Positions 1 to 9,484 of a stretch of 64,000 nt of DNA are shown in pieces (within the stretch, counting starts at the first letter, position 1; the number at the start of each line of letters is the position of its first letter). The stretch is from CAVSKL01 sp963728475 [NCBI: Candidatus Eiseniibacteriota bacterium] (GTDB lineage Bacteria; Eisenbacteria; RBG-16-71-46; JABDJR01), in assembly GCA_963728475.1 (NCBI GenBank), contig CAVSKL010000004.1, positions 62,001 to 126,000 of the forward strand. Reading direction: 5' to 3'. Under the pieces are notes generated by a model. That model saw nothing but the letters and a program-made list of their open reading frames with translations. It did no database searches and was not told the origin of the DNA. The position numbers and the translations under genes are program-made.

Positions 1-28
1 TGGACGGGGGAAGCAGCGATCCATATGC

Positions 29-56
29 ATAGTACCACGCCGGGCAAGGATGTCAA
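29..56 (-). promoter_or_regulatory. sigma-70-type promoter pointing off the left edge
   Basis: Read leftward there is a perfect -35 TTGACA (51-56), a 16-bp spacer and -10 TACTAT (29-34). It would drive a gene lying left of the window. No gene is visible between 1 and the rhomboid stop at 175; positions 57-174 are otherwise featureless apart from GC-rich inverted repeats around 80-115. Confidence 0.6.
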
Positions 57-174
57 CGTCAAATCGTTGTGAAATAATCCGTTCGGCCCGAAGGCCGCCC
101 GGCGGCCGGCCGTGCGGAGATGCGGGTTATTGGCCGAAAACCGGGAAAAATACCAGGCACCGAGCCGAACCTGG

Positions 175-1020
175 CTACGTATCCCCGCCCTGCTGGCGGC
201 GACGGGCGCGGTCGGCGGATTCGGCGAGGAGCTTGCGCTCCTCCCGGGTGAGGGAGCCCATCCCCTCGCGGCTGATCTTGTCGAGGATGGCGTCGATCCG
301 CTCCTTCTGCCGCGGGTCTTCCTCGGACGGACGGCGCGGGCGAAACGAGCCCACCGCTGATCCTCGTCCGCCCCACCACCGCTTGACCTTCCAGGTGAGC
401 GTCTCATGCTTGAGGTAGAGGTAGCCGACCAGCATGCCGCCGAGATGGGCGAAGCGGGCCACCCCGCCGCCTCCATGGGGCTGGCTCGCCGCCGAGAAAA
501 GCTCCAGGAGCCCGAACAGGATCACCATGGTGCGCGCCGAGACCGGGATCACGAACCAGAGCAGCACCTGCCGGTTGGGGAACGCCAGCGCGTAGGCCAC
601 GAGCACGCCGAAGATCGCGCCCGAGGCCCCGATCACCGGGACGAGCGGCGAACCCAGGTGCGCGTACGTGACCAGGACCTGGATGATTCCGGCGCCGGCG
701 CCGCACACGAAGTAGTACTTGAGGAAATCCCGGGTGCCCCACCACCGCTCCAGGTCGGCCCCGAAGATCACCAACCCGAACATGTTGAAGAAGATGTGCA
801 TGAAATTGGCATGCAGGAACATGTAGGAGACCAGCTCCCACACCATCCCCCGGGTCATCACCTGGGCCGGGATCAGGGCGAGCCCGCTCGGGGCGTGGCT
901 CCCGAAAACCATCGGTACCAGCAGGTAGACGATTATGTTGATGAGAACGAGCTGGCTGATGGCGGGAGGGAATCCCAGGAAACCGCCGCCGTCGTGCCAG
1001 GATCTGGGCCGGTAGCTCAA
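175..1020 (-). CDS. rhomboid family intramembrane serine protease
   Basis: Predicted inner-membrane serine protease of 281 residues that cleaves transmembrane substrates within the bilayer. The catalytic serine lies in the GASGAIFG motif (about residue 130) and the catalytic histidine in AHLGG (about residue 190); the conserved FMHIFFNM loop/helix is also present. Six hydrophobic segments fill residues 15-205. The soluble C-terminal tail (about 210-281) is basic and ends in an ILDKISREGMGSLTREERKLL-like segment, seen in many bacterial rhomboids that carry a short DUF6576-type tail. The start is a TTG preceded by GGAGG at 8 nt. It is monocistronic and divergent from the next gene. The substrate is unknown. 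Confidence 0.93.
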   Translation of the reverse strand: MSYRPRSWHDGGGFLGFPPAISQLVLINIIVYLLVPMVFGSHAPSGLALIPAQVMTRGMVWELVSYMFLHANFMHIFFNMFGLVIFGADLERWWGTRDFLKYYFVCGAGAGIIQVLVTYAHLGSPLVPVIGASGAIFGVLVAYALAFPNRQVLLWFVIPVSARTMVILFGLLELFSAASQPHGGGGVARFAHLGGMLVGYLYLKHETLTWKVKRWWGGRGSAVGSFRPRRPSEEDPRQKERIDAILDKISREGMGSLTREERKLLAESADRARRRQQGGDT

Positions 1021-1053
1021 GCGAAGTCCTCCGGTGGGTCAGGGTCCGATTTG

Positions 1054-1062
1054 AGTCTAGCA
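1054..1062 (-). promoter_or_regulatory. extended -10 promoter of the rhomboid gene
   Basis: Read leftward: TGC followed by TAGACT (TGCTAGACT), an extended -10, with no convincing -35. It predicts a transcript starting near 1047, a leader of about 27 nt and the TTG start at 1020. The same TGCTAnnnT element recurs at other promoters in the window. Confidence 0.45.
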
Positions 1063-1094
1063 GGTGGCCCCGGAGCCGGTCTCGGGCCCGGCCC

Positions 1095-1245
1095 ACCCCC
1101 CGTGAAACCCCCGCCGGATCCATGCCCGCCCCCCGTGAAACCCCCACCCGGCCGGCGCCCGCTCCCCCCATGAAACCTCGGGCCAGACCAAGCCACTCCC
1201 CGTAGAACCCCCCACCCAACCGCACGCCCCCCCCATGACGCTCCG
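1095..1245. repeat. five degenerate copies of a ~33-bp unit
   Basis: Cores reading CGTGAAAC, CGTGAAAC, CATGAAAC, CGTAGAAC and CATGAC start at 1101, 1134, 1169, 1201 and 1234 (spacings 33, 35, 32, 33), each flanked by C-runs. Together they fill the divergent intergenic region 1021-1321, which holds no gene. Decay is stronger towards the right-hand copies. Confidence 0.7.
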
Positions 1246-1321
1246 GCCGCGATGGCACTTGACCCGCCCCCCCGCCGCTCTCCAGAATCTTCCCTCTCCC
1301 CCCCAACTTCGGAGGTTCATC

Positions 1322-2125
1322 ATGGCTCGACGCATCTCCATCACGATCACCGCCTGGATCCTCGGGATCGTCCTCGCCGGACCCGCTCTGGCCGCCCAGG
1401 GTTGGCACATCGTGCTCAACAACCACGACGAGGACTCCACCCGCACCGTCGATCTCCGCATGGAAGGCGCGAACCTGTGGGTGAGCCAGACGGGCCAGCC
1501 GCACTCCGCCATCCTCGGACCGGAGTCCTTGACCATCCTCGACGACACCGAGAAGACCTATATGACGGTGACCTACGCGCAGCTCGAGGCCACCCTGGGC
1601 GCCATGAGCCAGGCCATGAAGTCGGTGAGCGATTCCCAGAAGCAAGCCATGAAGGAGGCGATGAAGAACATGCCTCCGGAGCAGCGGGCCCAGGTGGAGA
1701 AGCAGCTTGCCGCTCTCGATGACCAGGGCTCGCAGGAATCGGAGGGGAAGGTCGAGATCCAGAAGGCGGGGGACGGCGGCAAGATCGCCGGCCACGACAC
1801 CGAGAAGCTGACCGCGACCCAGGACGGGAAGCCCTCCGCCACGCTGTGGGTGGCCAAGGACATCCCGGTGGGGCCGATCCTCGACATCATCAAGCGGATC
1901 GGCAAGATCGCCCCCCGGAGCGCCGACGTGGACACCCGGTTCCTGACCGTGCTGAACACGGTGACCGGATTCCCCATGAAGGTCCAGGACATCTCCGGCT
2001 CCGACAAGGGAGTGGAGATGGAGGTGACCATGGCGGAGAAGGTGGAACTGGGAGACGCCGACTTCGCTCCTCCCGCCGGCTACACCCAGACCCAGTTCCC
2101 TCTGGGGGCTCCCGGAGGGAAGTGA
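1322..2125 (+). CDS. exported DUF4412-like protein, function unknown
   Basis: 267-residue protein with a Sec signal peptide (MARRISI..GPALAA, cleavage near residue 24). The mature part resembles the DUF4412 family of periplasmic proteins: a beta-rich start (HIVLNNHDEDSTRTVDLRM), a helical Met/Gln/Lys-rich middle (about residues 85-140) and a C-terminal half with the alternating G-KIAGHDTEKL and VWVAKDIP-type strands typical of that family. No catalytic residues can be recognised. The start at 1322 is chosen because GGAGG lies 6 nt upstream and it begins the signal peptide exactly. It is monocistronic and followed by a strong bidirectional hairpin at 2211. Confidence 0.7.
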   Translation: MARRISITITAWILGIVLAGPALAAQGWHIVLNNHDEDSTRTVDLRMEGANLWVSQTGQPHSAILGPESLTILDDTEKTYMTVTYAQLEATLGAMSQAMKSVSDSQKQAMKEAMKNMPPEQRAQVEKQLAALDDQGSQESEGKVEIQKAGDGGKIAGHDTEKLTATQDGKPSATLWVAKDIPVGPILDIIKRIGKIAPRSADVDTRFLTVLNTVTGFPMKVQDISGSDKGVEMEVTMAEKVELGDADFAPPAGYTQTQFPLGAPGGK

Positions 2126-2210
2126 TCCCCCACCCCCGGCATGCCGGTCCGGTTTCATCCCGGACTCCGCCTGCCCGGCCCGGATACATCCCGGGTAGGT
2201 AACCCAGCTG

Positions 2211-2252
2211 AAGAGAAAGGCGCCCCGGCCGAGGCCGGAGCGCCTTTCTCTT
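2211..2252. terminator. bidirectional hairpin terminator
   Basis: Stem AAGAGAAAGGCGC paired with GCGCCTTTCTCTT around a GC-rich inner hairpin (CCGGCC..GGCCGG). It reads as a stem with a T-rich 3' arm in both directions, between two convergent genes. Confidence 0.75.
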
Positions 2253-2270
2253 GGAGCCGGCGCGCTTCCC

Positions 2271-2601
2271 CTCGACCCGGGAGCAGACGCGAGCCCGGGG
2301 GACGCCCCCTCCCGCCTCGACCCGGGCGCTTACGCGAGCCCGGGGTGCCCCCTCCCGTCTCGACCCGGGCGCTTACGCGAGCCCGGGGGACGCCCCCTCC
2401 CGCCTCGACCCGGGCGCTTACGCGAGCCCGGGGTGCCCCCTCCCGTCTCGACCCGGGCGCTTACGCGAGCCCGGGGTGCCCCCTCCCGTCTCGACCCGGG
2501 CGCTTACGCGAGCCCGGGGTGCCCCCTCCCGTCTCGACCCGGGCGCTTACGCGAGCCCGGGGTGCCCCCTCCCGTCTCGACCCGGGCGCTTACGCGAGCC
2601 T
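2271..2601. repeat. 43-bp tandem repeat array, about 7.5 copies
   Basis: The core TTACGCGAGCC starts at 2330, 2373, 2418, 2461, 2504, 2547 and 2590, a period of 43 bp with one 45-bp unit (GGGGGACG in place of GGGGTG). A degenerate copy opens the array at 2271. Each unit carries an inverted repeat CCCGGGC..GCCCGGG with a ~10-nt loop. Because 43 is not a multiple of 3, apparent open frames through it are artefacts. It lies in the convergent gap 2126-2629, which contains no gene. Confidence 0.9.
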
Positions 2602-2629
2602 GGGGCCTCAACCCGGGATCCCTCCCCGC

Positions 2630-4810
2630 CTACTGGAGCTCGCGGAGCAGCCTTCCGTCCAGGCTGTCCGGGATCGCCACCCCCAGGTAGTGGAGCACGG
2701 TGGGGAAGATGTCCATGATGGTGCAGTCGGTGGTGTCGAGCTTGCGGTTGCAGAACAGGATCCCCTTGGTGGTCTCGGGGTCCAGGCTGCAATGGTCGCC
2801 GCTCCACTTCCGGTCGTTCACCGACAGGATCTTGGCCGGGATGCCTCCGAGCGAGGTCTGCCACGACACCCGGTAGCCGTCGTTGTTGGCGGCGAAGAGG
2901 TCGGGGATCAGGTTCGGATCGTAGTCGTGATAGACGTCCTCGCGCTTCACCACCCGCCGCACCGGGTGCTCCCCGTTCTCCGGATCGGTGTAGGCCTCCA
3001 GGTCCCGGCCGAGCTGGGTCCGGATCCGTTCGTATTCCTCCCCCGGCTCCACGATGCCGTGGGCCTCGCGTCCCTTCAGGTTGATGTAGATGTCGCCGAG
3101 GCCCAGGGCGTAGGCCTTGGTGCGCGACCAGTCCACGTTGGGCCAGAACTGCCCCTGCCCGAACAGGTCCTCGAGCTTCTTCTCGGTGTCCGGGGAATTG
3201 TTCTTGAGCGTCATGTACCCGTTCCGCACCAGCCAGGTGTTGTAGTTGATCGACTTGTGCCAGGTGTGGAATCCGTGGTCGGAACAGACGATGAGGATGT
3301 CGTCCGGCCCCATCCGCTTCATCACCTGGCCCACGGTGTTGTCCATGAACACGTAGGTGTCGCGGATGGCGTCGTGATACTTGGCCGCCAGCTCGGGATC
3401 GTAGGCGGGATGGGTGGGATCCAGGAACCGGAAGAAGACGTGAGCCACCCGGTCGGTGATCGCGTAGACCTGGACGTAGAGATCGAAGCCCCCCTGGTCC
3501 ATGAGGTGGTTCATGATGTCGCGGAACTTGCCGTCGGCGAAGTACGCGTCCTCGAGAAAGGTCTTCTCGTCGATCCGCTCCTCGTTCAGCGCCCAGGTGT
3601 CCATGGCCCAGCCCAGGGTCTTGTAGAGCCCCACCTGGTCGGCGATCCGTCCGCTCCAGTCGGGAGGTTCCGAGACCGACATCACCGGCTTGTGCGGATC
3701 CAGGTTCACCGGCGACATGTAGAGCCCGAAGGGCTCGGCGGAGACGAAGTAGAAGCGGGCGATCCCGTATGCCTTGATCAGGGGGCTGAAGGTGAACTTG
3801 ATGGTGAACCAGTCGCTCCAATGGCCGAGGGCGACGGTCTGGGTCTCGTCCCCGATCGTCACCGCCACCGTGGGGGGATCGGCGGTCTTGTCCACCTTGA
3901 AGTGGACCGGGGGCTCGATGTCGGGAGGCGAGTCGAAAAGCCGGTTCCGGGGCCCGAAGACGAAGCTGTCGGTCTCGCCGTCGAGGAGCGACACCTGGAT
4001 GATCTTTCCGCCCATCTCGGTGTTCTCGGCGGTCTTGTCGTCGGCCGAGGCGGTGGTGTAGAAGCTGAAGGTCCCGAAGGTGCCGCGGATGTCGGGCACC
4101 CCCAGCCCGGCCAGGATGTCCCCCCCGGTGAACCGCCGGGGAGGGAAGGTGGCCGGCACCCGCACGATCCGGGAGCGGATGCCGTGGCGGCCCGCCACCT
4201 CCCAGAAGGTCTCTCCCTTGCGGGTGTTGGCCACGGTGGGCCGGTGGTAGGGAAGCACGTCCTTGGCCAGCACCAGGGCGGCCCCGCCCAGGACCACCCC
4301 CACCGCCCCCCCGATCAGGATTCCCCGCACCGGCCTCCGGCCGAAGGCCCCGAACAGGAGCCCCAGCGCCAGCGACGCGGCCAGGACCGCCAGCGCCACC
4401 AGCAGATGGTTGTACCTGCCCCACAGGAACTTCCTGCTTCCGATGTCGTACATGGCGAAGTCGGGCTGGTAGGTGTCGAGGTTACGGCGCAGGAAGTCGA
4501 AGATGCCGGTCCGCCCCGGGTTGATGCCGGTGGCGAACGACGACCAGGAGACCGGGGTCTGAGGTGGGAGGGTCGTCCCCAGGGGCGAGAAGCTTCCGGC
4601 CTCCCGCAGGTGCTGGAGGTTGGGCAAGTAGCCCTCGTCCATCCACTTCCGGGTGAGGTTGGCGTCGGCCCCGTCGAACCCGATCACGTAGACCTTGGGG
4701 CGGGAGCCGGCGGCGGGGGTCTCCCCGGCCCGGGCGGAAGCGGGGCCGAGCAGGACGGTGAGGGCCAGCGCGGCCAGACCGAGGCGGTAACGGCGGGGGA
4801 TCGCGATCAT
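2630..4810 (-). CDS. alkaline phosphatase superfamily protein (type I phosphodiesterase-like)
   Basis: 726 residues. A signal peptide (about 1-28) precedes an AP-superfamily metal-dependent hydrolase: first metal Asp in VIGFDGADA (D46), nucleophile region PPQTPVSWSSFATG (about T85), and later CSDHGFHTWH (metal Asp/His pair). Two hydrophobic segments (about 135-150 and 162-182) are inserted after the nucleophile loop, so part of the protein is probably embedded in the membrane. The family hydrolyses phosphomono- or diesters, or transfers phospho-head groups; the substrate cannot be told. The ATG at 4810 was preferred over longer alternatives because GAGGAG lies about 10 nt upstream and the signal peptide begins there. 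The product ends just beside the 43-bp repeat array. Confidence 0.88.
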   Translation of the reverse strand: MIAIPRRYRLGLAALALTVLLGPASARAGETPAAGSRPKVYVIGFDGADANLTRKWMDEGYLPNLQHLREAGSFSPLGTTLPPQTPVSWSSFATGINPGRTGIFDFLRRNLDTYQPDFAMYDIGSRKFLWGRYNHLLVALAVLAASLALGLLFGAFGRRPVRGILIGGAVGVVLGGAALVLAKDVLPYHRPTVANTRKGETFWEVAGRHGIRSRIVRVPATFPPRRFTGGDILAGLGVPDIRGTFGTFSFYTTASADDKTAENTEMGGKIIQVSLLDGETDSFVFGPRNRLFDSPPDIEPPVHFKVDKTADPPTVAVTIGDETQTVALGHWSDWFTIKFTFSPLIKAYGIARFYFVSAEPFGLYMSPVNLDPHKPVMSVSEPPDWSGRIADQVGLYKTLGWAMDTWALNEERIDEKTFLEDAYFADGKFRDIMNHLMDQGGFDLYVQVYAITDRVAHVFFRFLDPTHPAYDPELAAKYHDAIRDTYVFMDNTVGQVMKRMGPDDILIVCSDHGFHTWHKSINYNTWLVRNGYMTLKNNSPDTEKKLEDLFGQGQFWPNVDWSRTKAYALGLGDIYINLKGREAHGIVEPGEEYERIRTQLGRDLEAYTDPENGEHPVRRVVKREDVYHDYDPNLIPDLFAANNDGYRVSWQTSLGGIPAKILSVNDRKWSGDHCSLDPETTKGILFCNRKLDTTDCTIMDIFPTVLHYLGVAIPDSLDGRLLRELQ

Positions 4811-4853
4811 CGGCAAGAAATCTCCTCGGGGGTCCCAGGGCAAAGAGGCACGA

Positions 4854-4862
4854 AGTATAGCA
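4854..4862 (-). promoter_or_regulatory. extended -10 promoter of the phosphodiesterase gene
   Basis: Read leftward: TGC + TATACT, a near-consensus extended -10 with no clear -35. It predicts transcription from about 4847, giving a 37-nt leader to the ATG at 4810. Confidence 0.55.
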
Positions 4863-5039
4863 CCGGACCGCAAAGGCCCCGGGCGTGCCACCGGCGGGGC
4901 TACCGTTCCGGGGGGTTCCCGCATCCGCGGGAAACGCCGCTTGACACCGTTTCCCCCCCCGGCAAGCATCACGAAACCGGCGCACCCGCCCCGCTTCCCG
5001 GCGGCGCGGCCCCCCCGGCGCACAGCAAAGGAGAATCCG

Positions 5040-5435
5040 GTGAAGCGACTCCAGTTCCCCGCGGCGGCCGCGGCCGCGCTCGTCCTGATCGGCCTGGCCG
5101 GCTGCAACGGATCCACCAAGCCGAGCGCCGACCAGGAAATCCGGGTCCAGACCGCCTCGTTCTTCCCCCAGGAGGTCGAGATCCATGCCGGGCAGAAGGT
5201 CCTCTGGGTGAACGTGCTCCGCAAGGCGCCGGAGAACGTGCGTACGGTGATGAGCGGGACCGGCCCCGACGATCCCGACGCGGGAGCGCTGTTCAACCAC
5301 ACCCTGGAGGGGTTCGGCAACGGCCAGGCCACCGGGGAGAGCTTCACCTACACCTTCACCGACGTGGGCGACTACCCGTTCTTCAGCCAGCCCCCCGGCG
5401 GCGCGGTGTTCCGGGGGACGGTCACCGTCCGATGA
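5040..5435 (+). CDS. lipoprotein with a cupredoxin-like fold lacking copper ligands
   Basis: 131-residue lipoprotein (lipobox LAGC, Cys22) whose mature part reads as a plastocyanin/azurin-type beta sandwich: VEIHAGQKVLWVNV, APENV and DYPFFSQPPGGAVFRGTVTV. In copper-binding relatives these places carry HNV and Cys-x2-His-x4-Met. Here they are Glu65, Ser116, Pro119 and Phe124, so all four type-1 copper ligands are replaced while the surrounding sequence is kept. The GTG at 5040 follows AAAGGAG. A TTGACA lies at 4941 but its -10 is poor. The stop is 7 nt from the histidine kinase start, so it is probably co-transcribed and may act as an envelope sensor or binding partner rather than an electron carrier; that role is inference. 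Confidence 0.75.
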   Translation: MKRLQFPAAAAAALVLIGLAGCNGSTKPSADQEIRVQTASFFPQEVEIHAGQKVLWVNVLRKAPENVRTVMSGTGPDDPDAGALFNHTLEGFGNGQATGESFTYTFTDVGDYPFFSQPPGGAVFRGTVTVR

Positions 5436-5442
5436 CCGGCGC

Positions 5443-6782
5443 ATGACCCGGCTGGCGAGGACGCGGTTGGTGGGGGTGATCGCGTTTCTGGCGCTGACCC
5501 TCGCCGTCGTCTACGCCGCCTTCGGTTACCTCTACGTCTCCTTCCGCAACCAGCTCGACCACGAGCTGGGGCAGCGCCTCCTGGCCACCGCGGTGGCCGC
5601 GGCGGCCTCGGTCAACGGCACGGCGTGGACGGCGCTGGCGGGCGGCGACTCCACCGCCCTCGCCGCCGCCCGCAGCGAGCTCGAGGACGTGCGGCGGGTG
5701 AGCGAGGTCTCGGACATCTTTCTGTTCCGCGACGACGAGAGCACCCTCCTCGACCTGGGCGGGCGCTATCCCGAGGGGGAGCCGAACCCCGCGCTCGGCT
5801 TCGACCTGGTCGCGGTGACCACCGCGCTGGCCGGCATCCCCATGGTCACCCGCCTTTACGCCGGCCAGGGCGCCTATCTCAAGTCCGGCTACGCTCCCGT
5901 CACCGGGCCCGGGGGGGAGGTCGTGGGGGGGGTGGGAGTTGAGGCCAGCGCGTCGTTCCTCGGCGTGGTGACCCAGGTGCGCCGGACGCTTCTGGTGGCC
6001 TCGGCGCTGGTGCTGGTGGCCATGGGGTTCCTGGGGGCGGGCTTCTTCCGCCTCTTCCAGGCGCAATCGGGGCTGGAATCGAGGCTCCGCCGCACCGAGA
6101 CCCTGGCCGGCATGGGCCAGATGGCGGCCATGCTGGCCCACGAGATCCGCAACCCGCTCGGGATCATCCGGGGGGCGGCGGAACGGCTGACCGAGCGTTA
6201 CGGTCTGGGCGAGGACGAGGTCGCCCGTTTCATCCCCGAGGAGGTGGACCGGCTGGAGCGGACCCTGGGGGCGTACCTGGACTTCGCCCGCCCCCCGGCG
6301 GGGAGCGGGACCGGGGACCTGGGCGCCGCCCTGGAGCGTACCCTCACCGTGGCCGGACCCGAGCTGGAGCGCAAGGGCATCGCGCTCGTCCGGGACGAGA
6401 CGGAAAAAGGACCGTGGCCGGTCCGGGTGGAACCACATCTTCTCCAGCAGGCGTTCCTGAACCTGGCTCTCAACGCCCGCGACGCCATGCCCGGCGGCGG
6501 CACGCTCACCGTGAGCCTCCGCCGGCACGGCCGCAAGGCCCGGGCCGCGTTCGCCGATACCGGAACCGGGATGACCGAGGAGGTGCGCCGGAGGGCCGCG
6601 GAGCCCTTCTTCACCGCCAAGGAGCGCGGTTCGGGCTTGGGTCTGGCGGTGGTGAGCCGCATCATGACCGAGGCCGGGGGCCGGCTCGAGATCGAGAGCC
6701 GCCCCGGCCACGGCACCCGGGTCACCCTGGAATTCCCGGCGGCGCGGACGGAGACGGAATCCGAAGGGGAAGCGGAGACGGC

Positions 6783-6786
<4 letters not shown>
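5443..6786 (+). CDS. membrane sensor histidine kinase
   Basis: 447 residues. TM1 about 9-33, a periplasmic sensing region about 35-180 and TM2 about 181-205. There is no obvious HAMP domain. HisKA follows with phospho-acceptor His233 in LAHEIRNPLG, then HATPase_c with the N box (NLALNARDAMPGG), a G1-like DTGTGM and G2 GSGLGLAVV. This architecture is that of NtrB/AtoS/ZraS-class kinases, which phosphorylate sigma-54 activators. The stop overlaps the ATG of the response regulator gene by 4 nt (ATGA), so the two are translationally coupled partners. The upstream neighbour is the degenerate cupredoxin lipoprotein, which suggests that the signal arises in the envelope. Confidence 0.95.
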
Positions 6787-8171
<1,385 letters not shown>

Positions 8172-8257
8172 GCGGGCGGCTGTCCCGGGGGGGGCGGACG
8201 CCTGTACCGTGGGGGACAGGCGGGCCGGGCACGGCGCGAGCGGGCGGGGCGGCCATC

Positions 8258-8284
8258 ACAACCCATTGCCCGGCAATGGGTTGT
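8258..8284. promoter_or_regulatory. 27-bp perfect palindrome, candidate enhancer/operator site
   Basis: ACAACCCATTGCC (8258-8270), one central C, then the exact reverse complement GGCAATGGGTTGT (8272-8284). There is no T-run after it, so it does not look like a terminator. It lies 22 bp upstream of the -24 element of a sigma-54 promoter and downstream of an NtrC-type activator gene, as expected for a dimer-binding site of that activator. Confidence 0.7.
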
Positions 8285-8306
8285 CGGTCGAGTTCGCCGT
8301 CGCCGG

Positions 8307-8322
8307 TGGCACGGATCGTGCA
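8307..8322 (+). promoter_or_regulatory. sigma-54 (RpoN) promoter, -24/-12
   Basis: TGGCACGGATCGTGCA matches the TGGCAC-N5-TTGCA consensus with one mismatch. The invariant GG (8308-8309) and GC (8320-8321) are separated by exactly 10 bp. The predicted start site is about 8333, 29 nt before the ATG at 8362. Confidence 0.75.
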
Positions 8323-8361
8323 TTTTCCGGATGCGGACCCTCGTCGTCCGGAGGAACGGTC

Positions 8362-9402
8362 ATGAAACACATGGTGGGAGCGGTGCTCCTCGTCCTGGCC
8401 CTGGCGGCCCCGGCGTGGGCGGCGGGACCGCCCGGCCGGTGCGACCCCGAGGTCGCGATCGCCCAGGCGGAACAGGTGCTGGAAGTCGCGCGGGACGCGG
8501 TGGGGCGTTCGCCGGTGCGCGAGGCGAGCGAGCTCCTGCTCGCGGCCCGCGACCGGCTGGGGGACGCCGGCGGCCTCAATCGCCGGGGCCAGGGCGCCCG
8601 CGCCTGCATGATGGCCCAGGTCTCGATCAAGCTTTCCGAGCGAGCGGTGGAACTGGCGCGGCGCGGCGACCGGTCGCTGGCCGAGCTCGAGAACATCCTC
8701 GACCGCACCGACGAGTTCCTGCGGGACGCGGCCGACGACGTCGGCGCGTCGAACTCGGCCCAGGCCCGGCGGCTCCTGCGGGCGGCGGCGGAGCAGGAGA
8801 AGGAGGCGCGCGGCGCCTTCCGCAGCGGGCATCCCCGGATCGCCCTCAAGCTCACCCTGATGGCCCGCGACGCCGCCGACCGGGCGCGCCGGGTTTCGAC
8901 CGGAGGGGAGGCGGTGCGGGCGGGGGACCTGGAGAAGTTCCTGGGCGAGACCGACCGGCTCCTGGAGGAGGCCCGGGGGGTGGTGGCGGGGGACAACTCC
9001 GCCGGCGGCGCCGGCGAGATCCTCGATCGCGCGGGGAAGATGCAGGGGGAGGCGCGGCGGCACCTGCAGGGCGGCCGTCCGGCGCTGGCCCTGGAGCTCA
9101 GCCGGCAGGCGCGGTTCCTGGGGCTTCGCGCGCTGGGGAACGTGGACGTGGCCCCCGACGCGAAGGACGTGGAGACCCTGGCCGCCTCCACCTCGGAGCT
9201 CCTGGACCGGCTCCGGGCCGAGGCGCAGGGGGCGGGGGACGACGGGGCGCGCTCGCTCCTGGCGAAGGCCTCGCGCCTCCTGGACGAGGCGCGCGCCGAC
9301 CTGGCTTCGGGCGAAACCCGGGAGGCGCTGGGCGCGGTGCGGGCGGCGTCCGCGCTGGCCCTGGACGTCTCGGCCCGGTTGAGGCCGGGAGCGCGGGATT
9401 AG
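8362..9402 (+). CDS. secreted helical-repeat protein under a sigma-54 promoter
   Basis: 346 residues with a Sec signal peptide (cleavage near AWA-A, residue 20). The mature protein is almost entirely Ala/Arg/Glu/Leu-rich helix and divides into about four related segments of 70-95 residues. Repeated signatures are LExxLxxTDxLLxxA near the start of a segment, ARxLLxxAxxxxxEA in the middle and G(H/R)PxxALxLxxxAR near the end, clearest at about residues 112-190, 191-265 and 270-345. It resembles no enzyme I recognise; such bundles usually scaffold or bind. The start follows GGAGGAA. A palindrome and a -24/-12 promoter sit immediately upstream. The downstream outer-membrane-like gene follows directly and may form one operon with it. 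Confidence 0.75.
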   Translation: MKHMVGAVLLVLALAAPAWAAGPPGRCDPEVAIAQAEQVLEVARDAVGRSPVREASELLLAARDRLGDAGGLNRRGQGARACMMAQVSIKLSERAVELARRGDRSLAELENILDRTDEFLRDAADDVGASNSAQARRLLRAAAEQEKEARGAFRSGHPRIALKLTLMARDAADRARRVSTGGEAVRAGDLEKFLGETDRLLEEARGVVAGDNSAGGAGEILDRAGKMQGEARRHLQGGRPALALELSRQARFLGLRALGNVDVAPDAKDVETLAASTSELLDRLRAEAQGAGDDGARSLLAKASRLLDEARADLASGETREALGAVRAASALALDVSARLRPGARD

Positions 9403-9484
9403 GAGGCGCCCGGGGGCCGGGGCGCGTCCGGCCTGGACGCTGGCGGCGCTGATCCTCCTCGGCGGGGGCCGGGCCGAGGCGGGC

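Noticed and set aside
4941-4969. Sigma-70 promoter for the cupredoxin lipoprotein
   Set aside because: TTGACA is perfect but the -10 at the right distance (AAGCAT) is poor, so it is mentioned only as a possibility.
2141-5446. An open frame of about 1100 codons on the + strand
   Set aside because: It runs through the 43-bp repeats and antisense to the phosphodiesterase gene, whose motifs and signal peptide are clear. The product is Pro/Arg/Gly/His-rich filler, as expected for opposite-strand frames at this GC content.
8258-8284. Terminator of the kinase/regulator operon
   Set aside because: The palindrome is perfect but has a one-base centre and no following T-tract; its position before a -24/-12 promoter suits an operator better.
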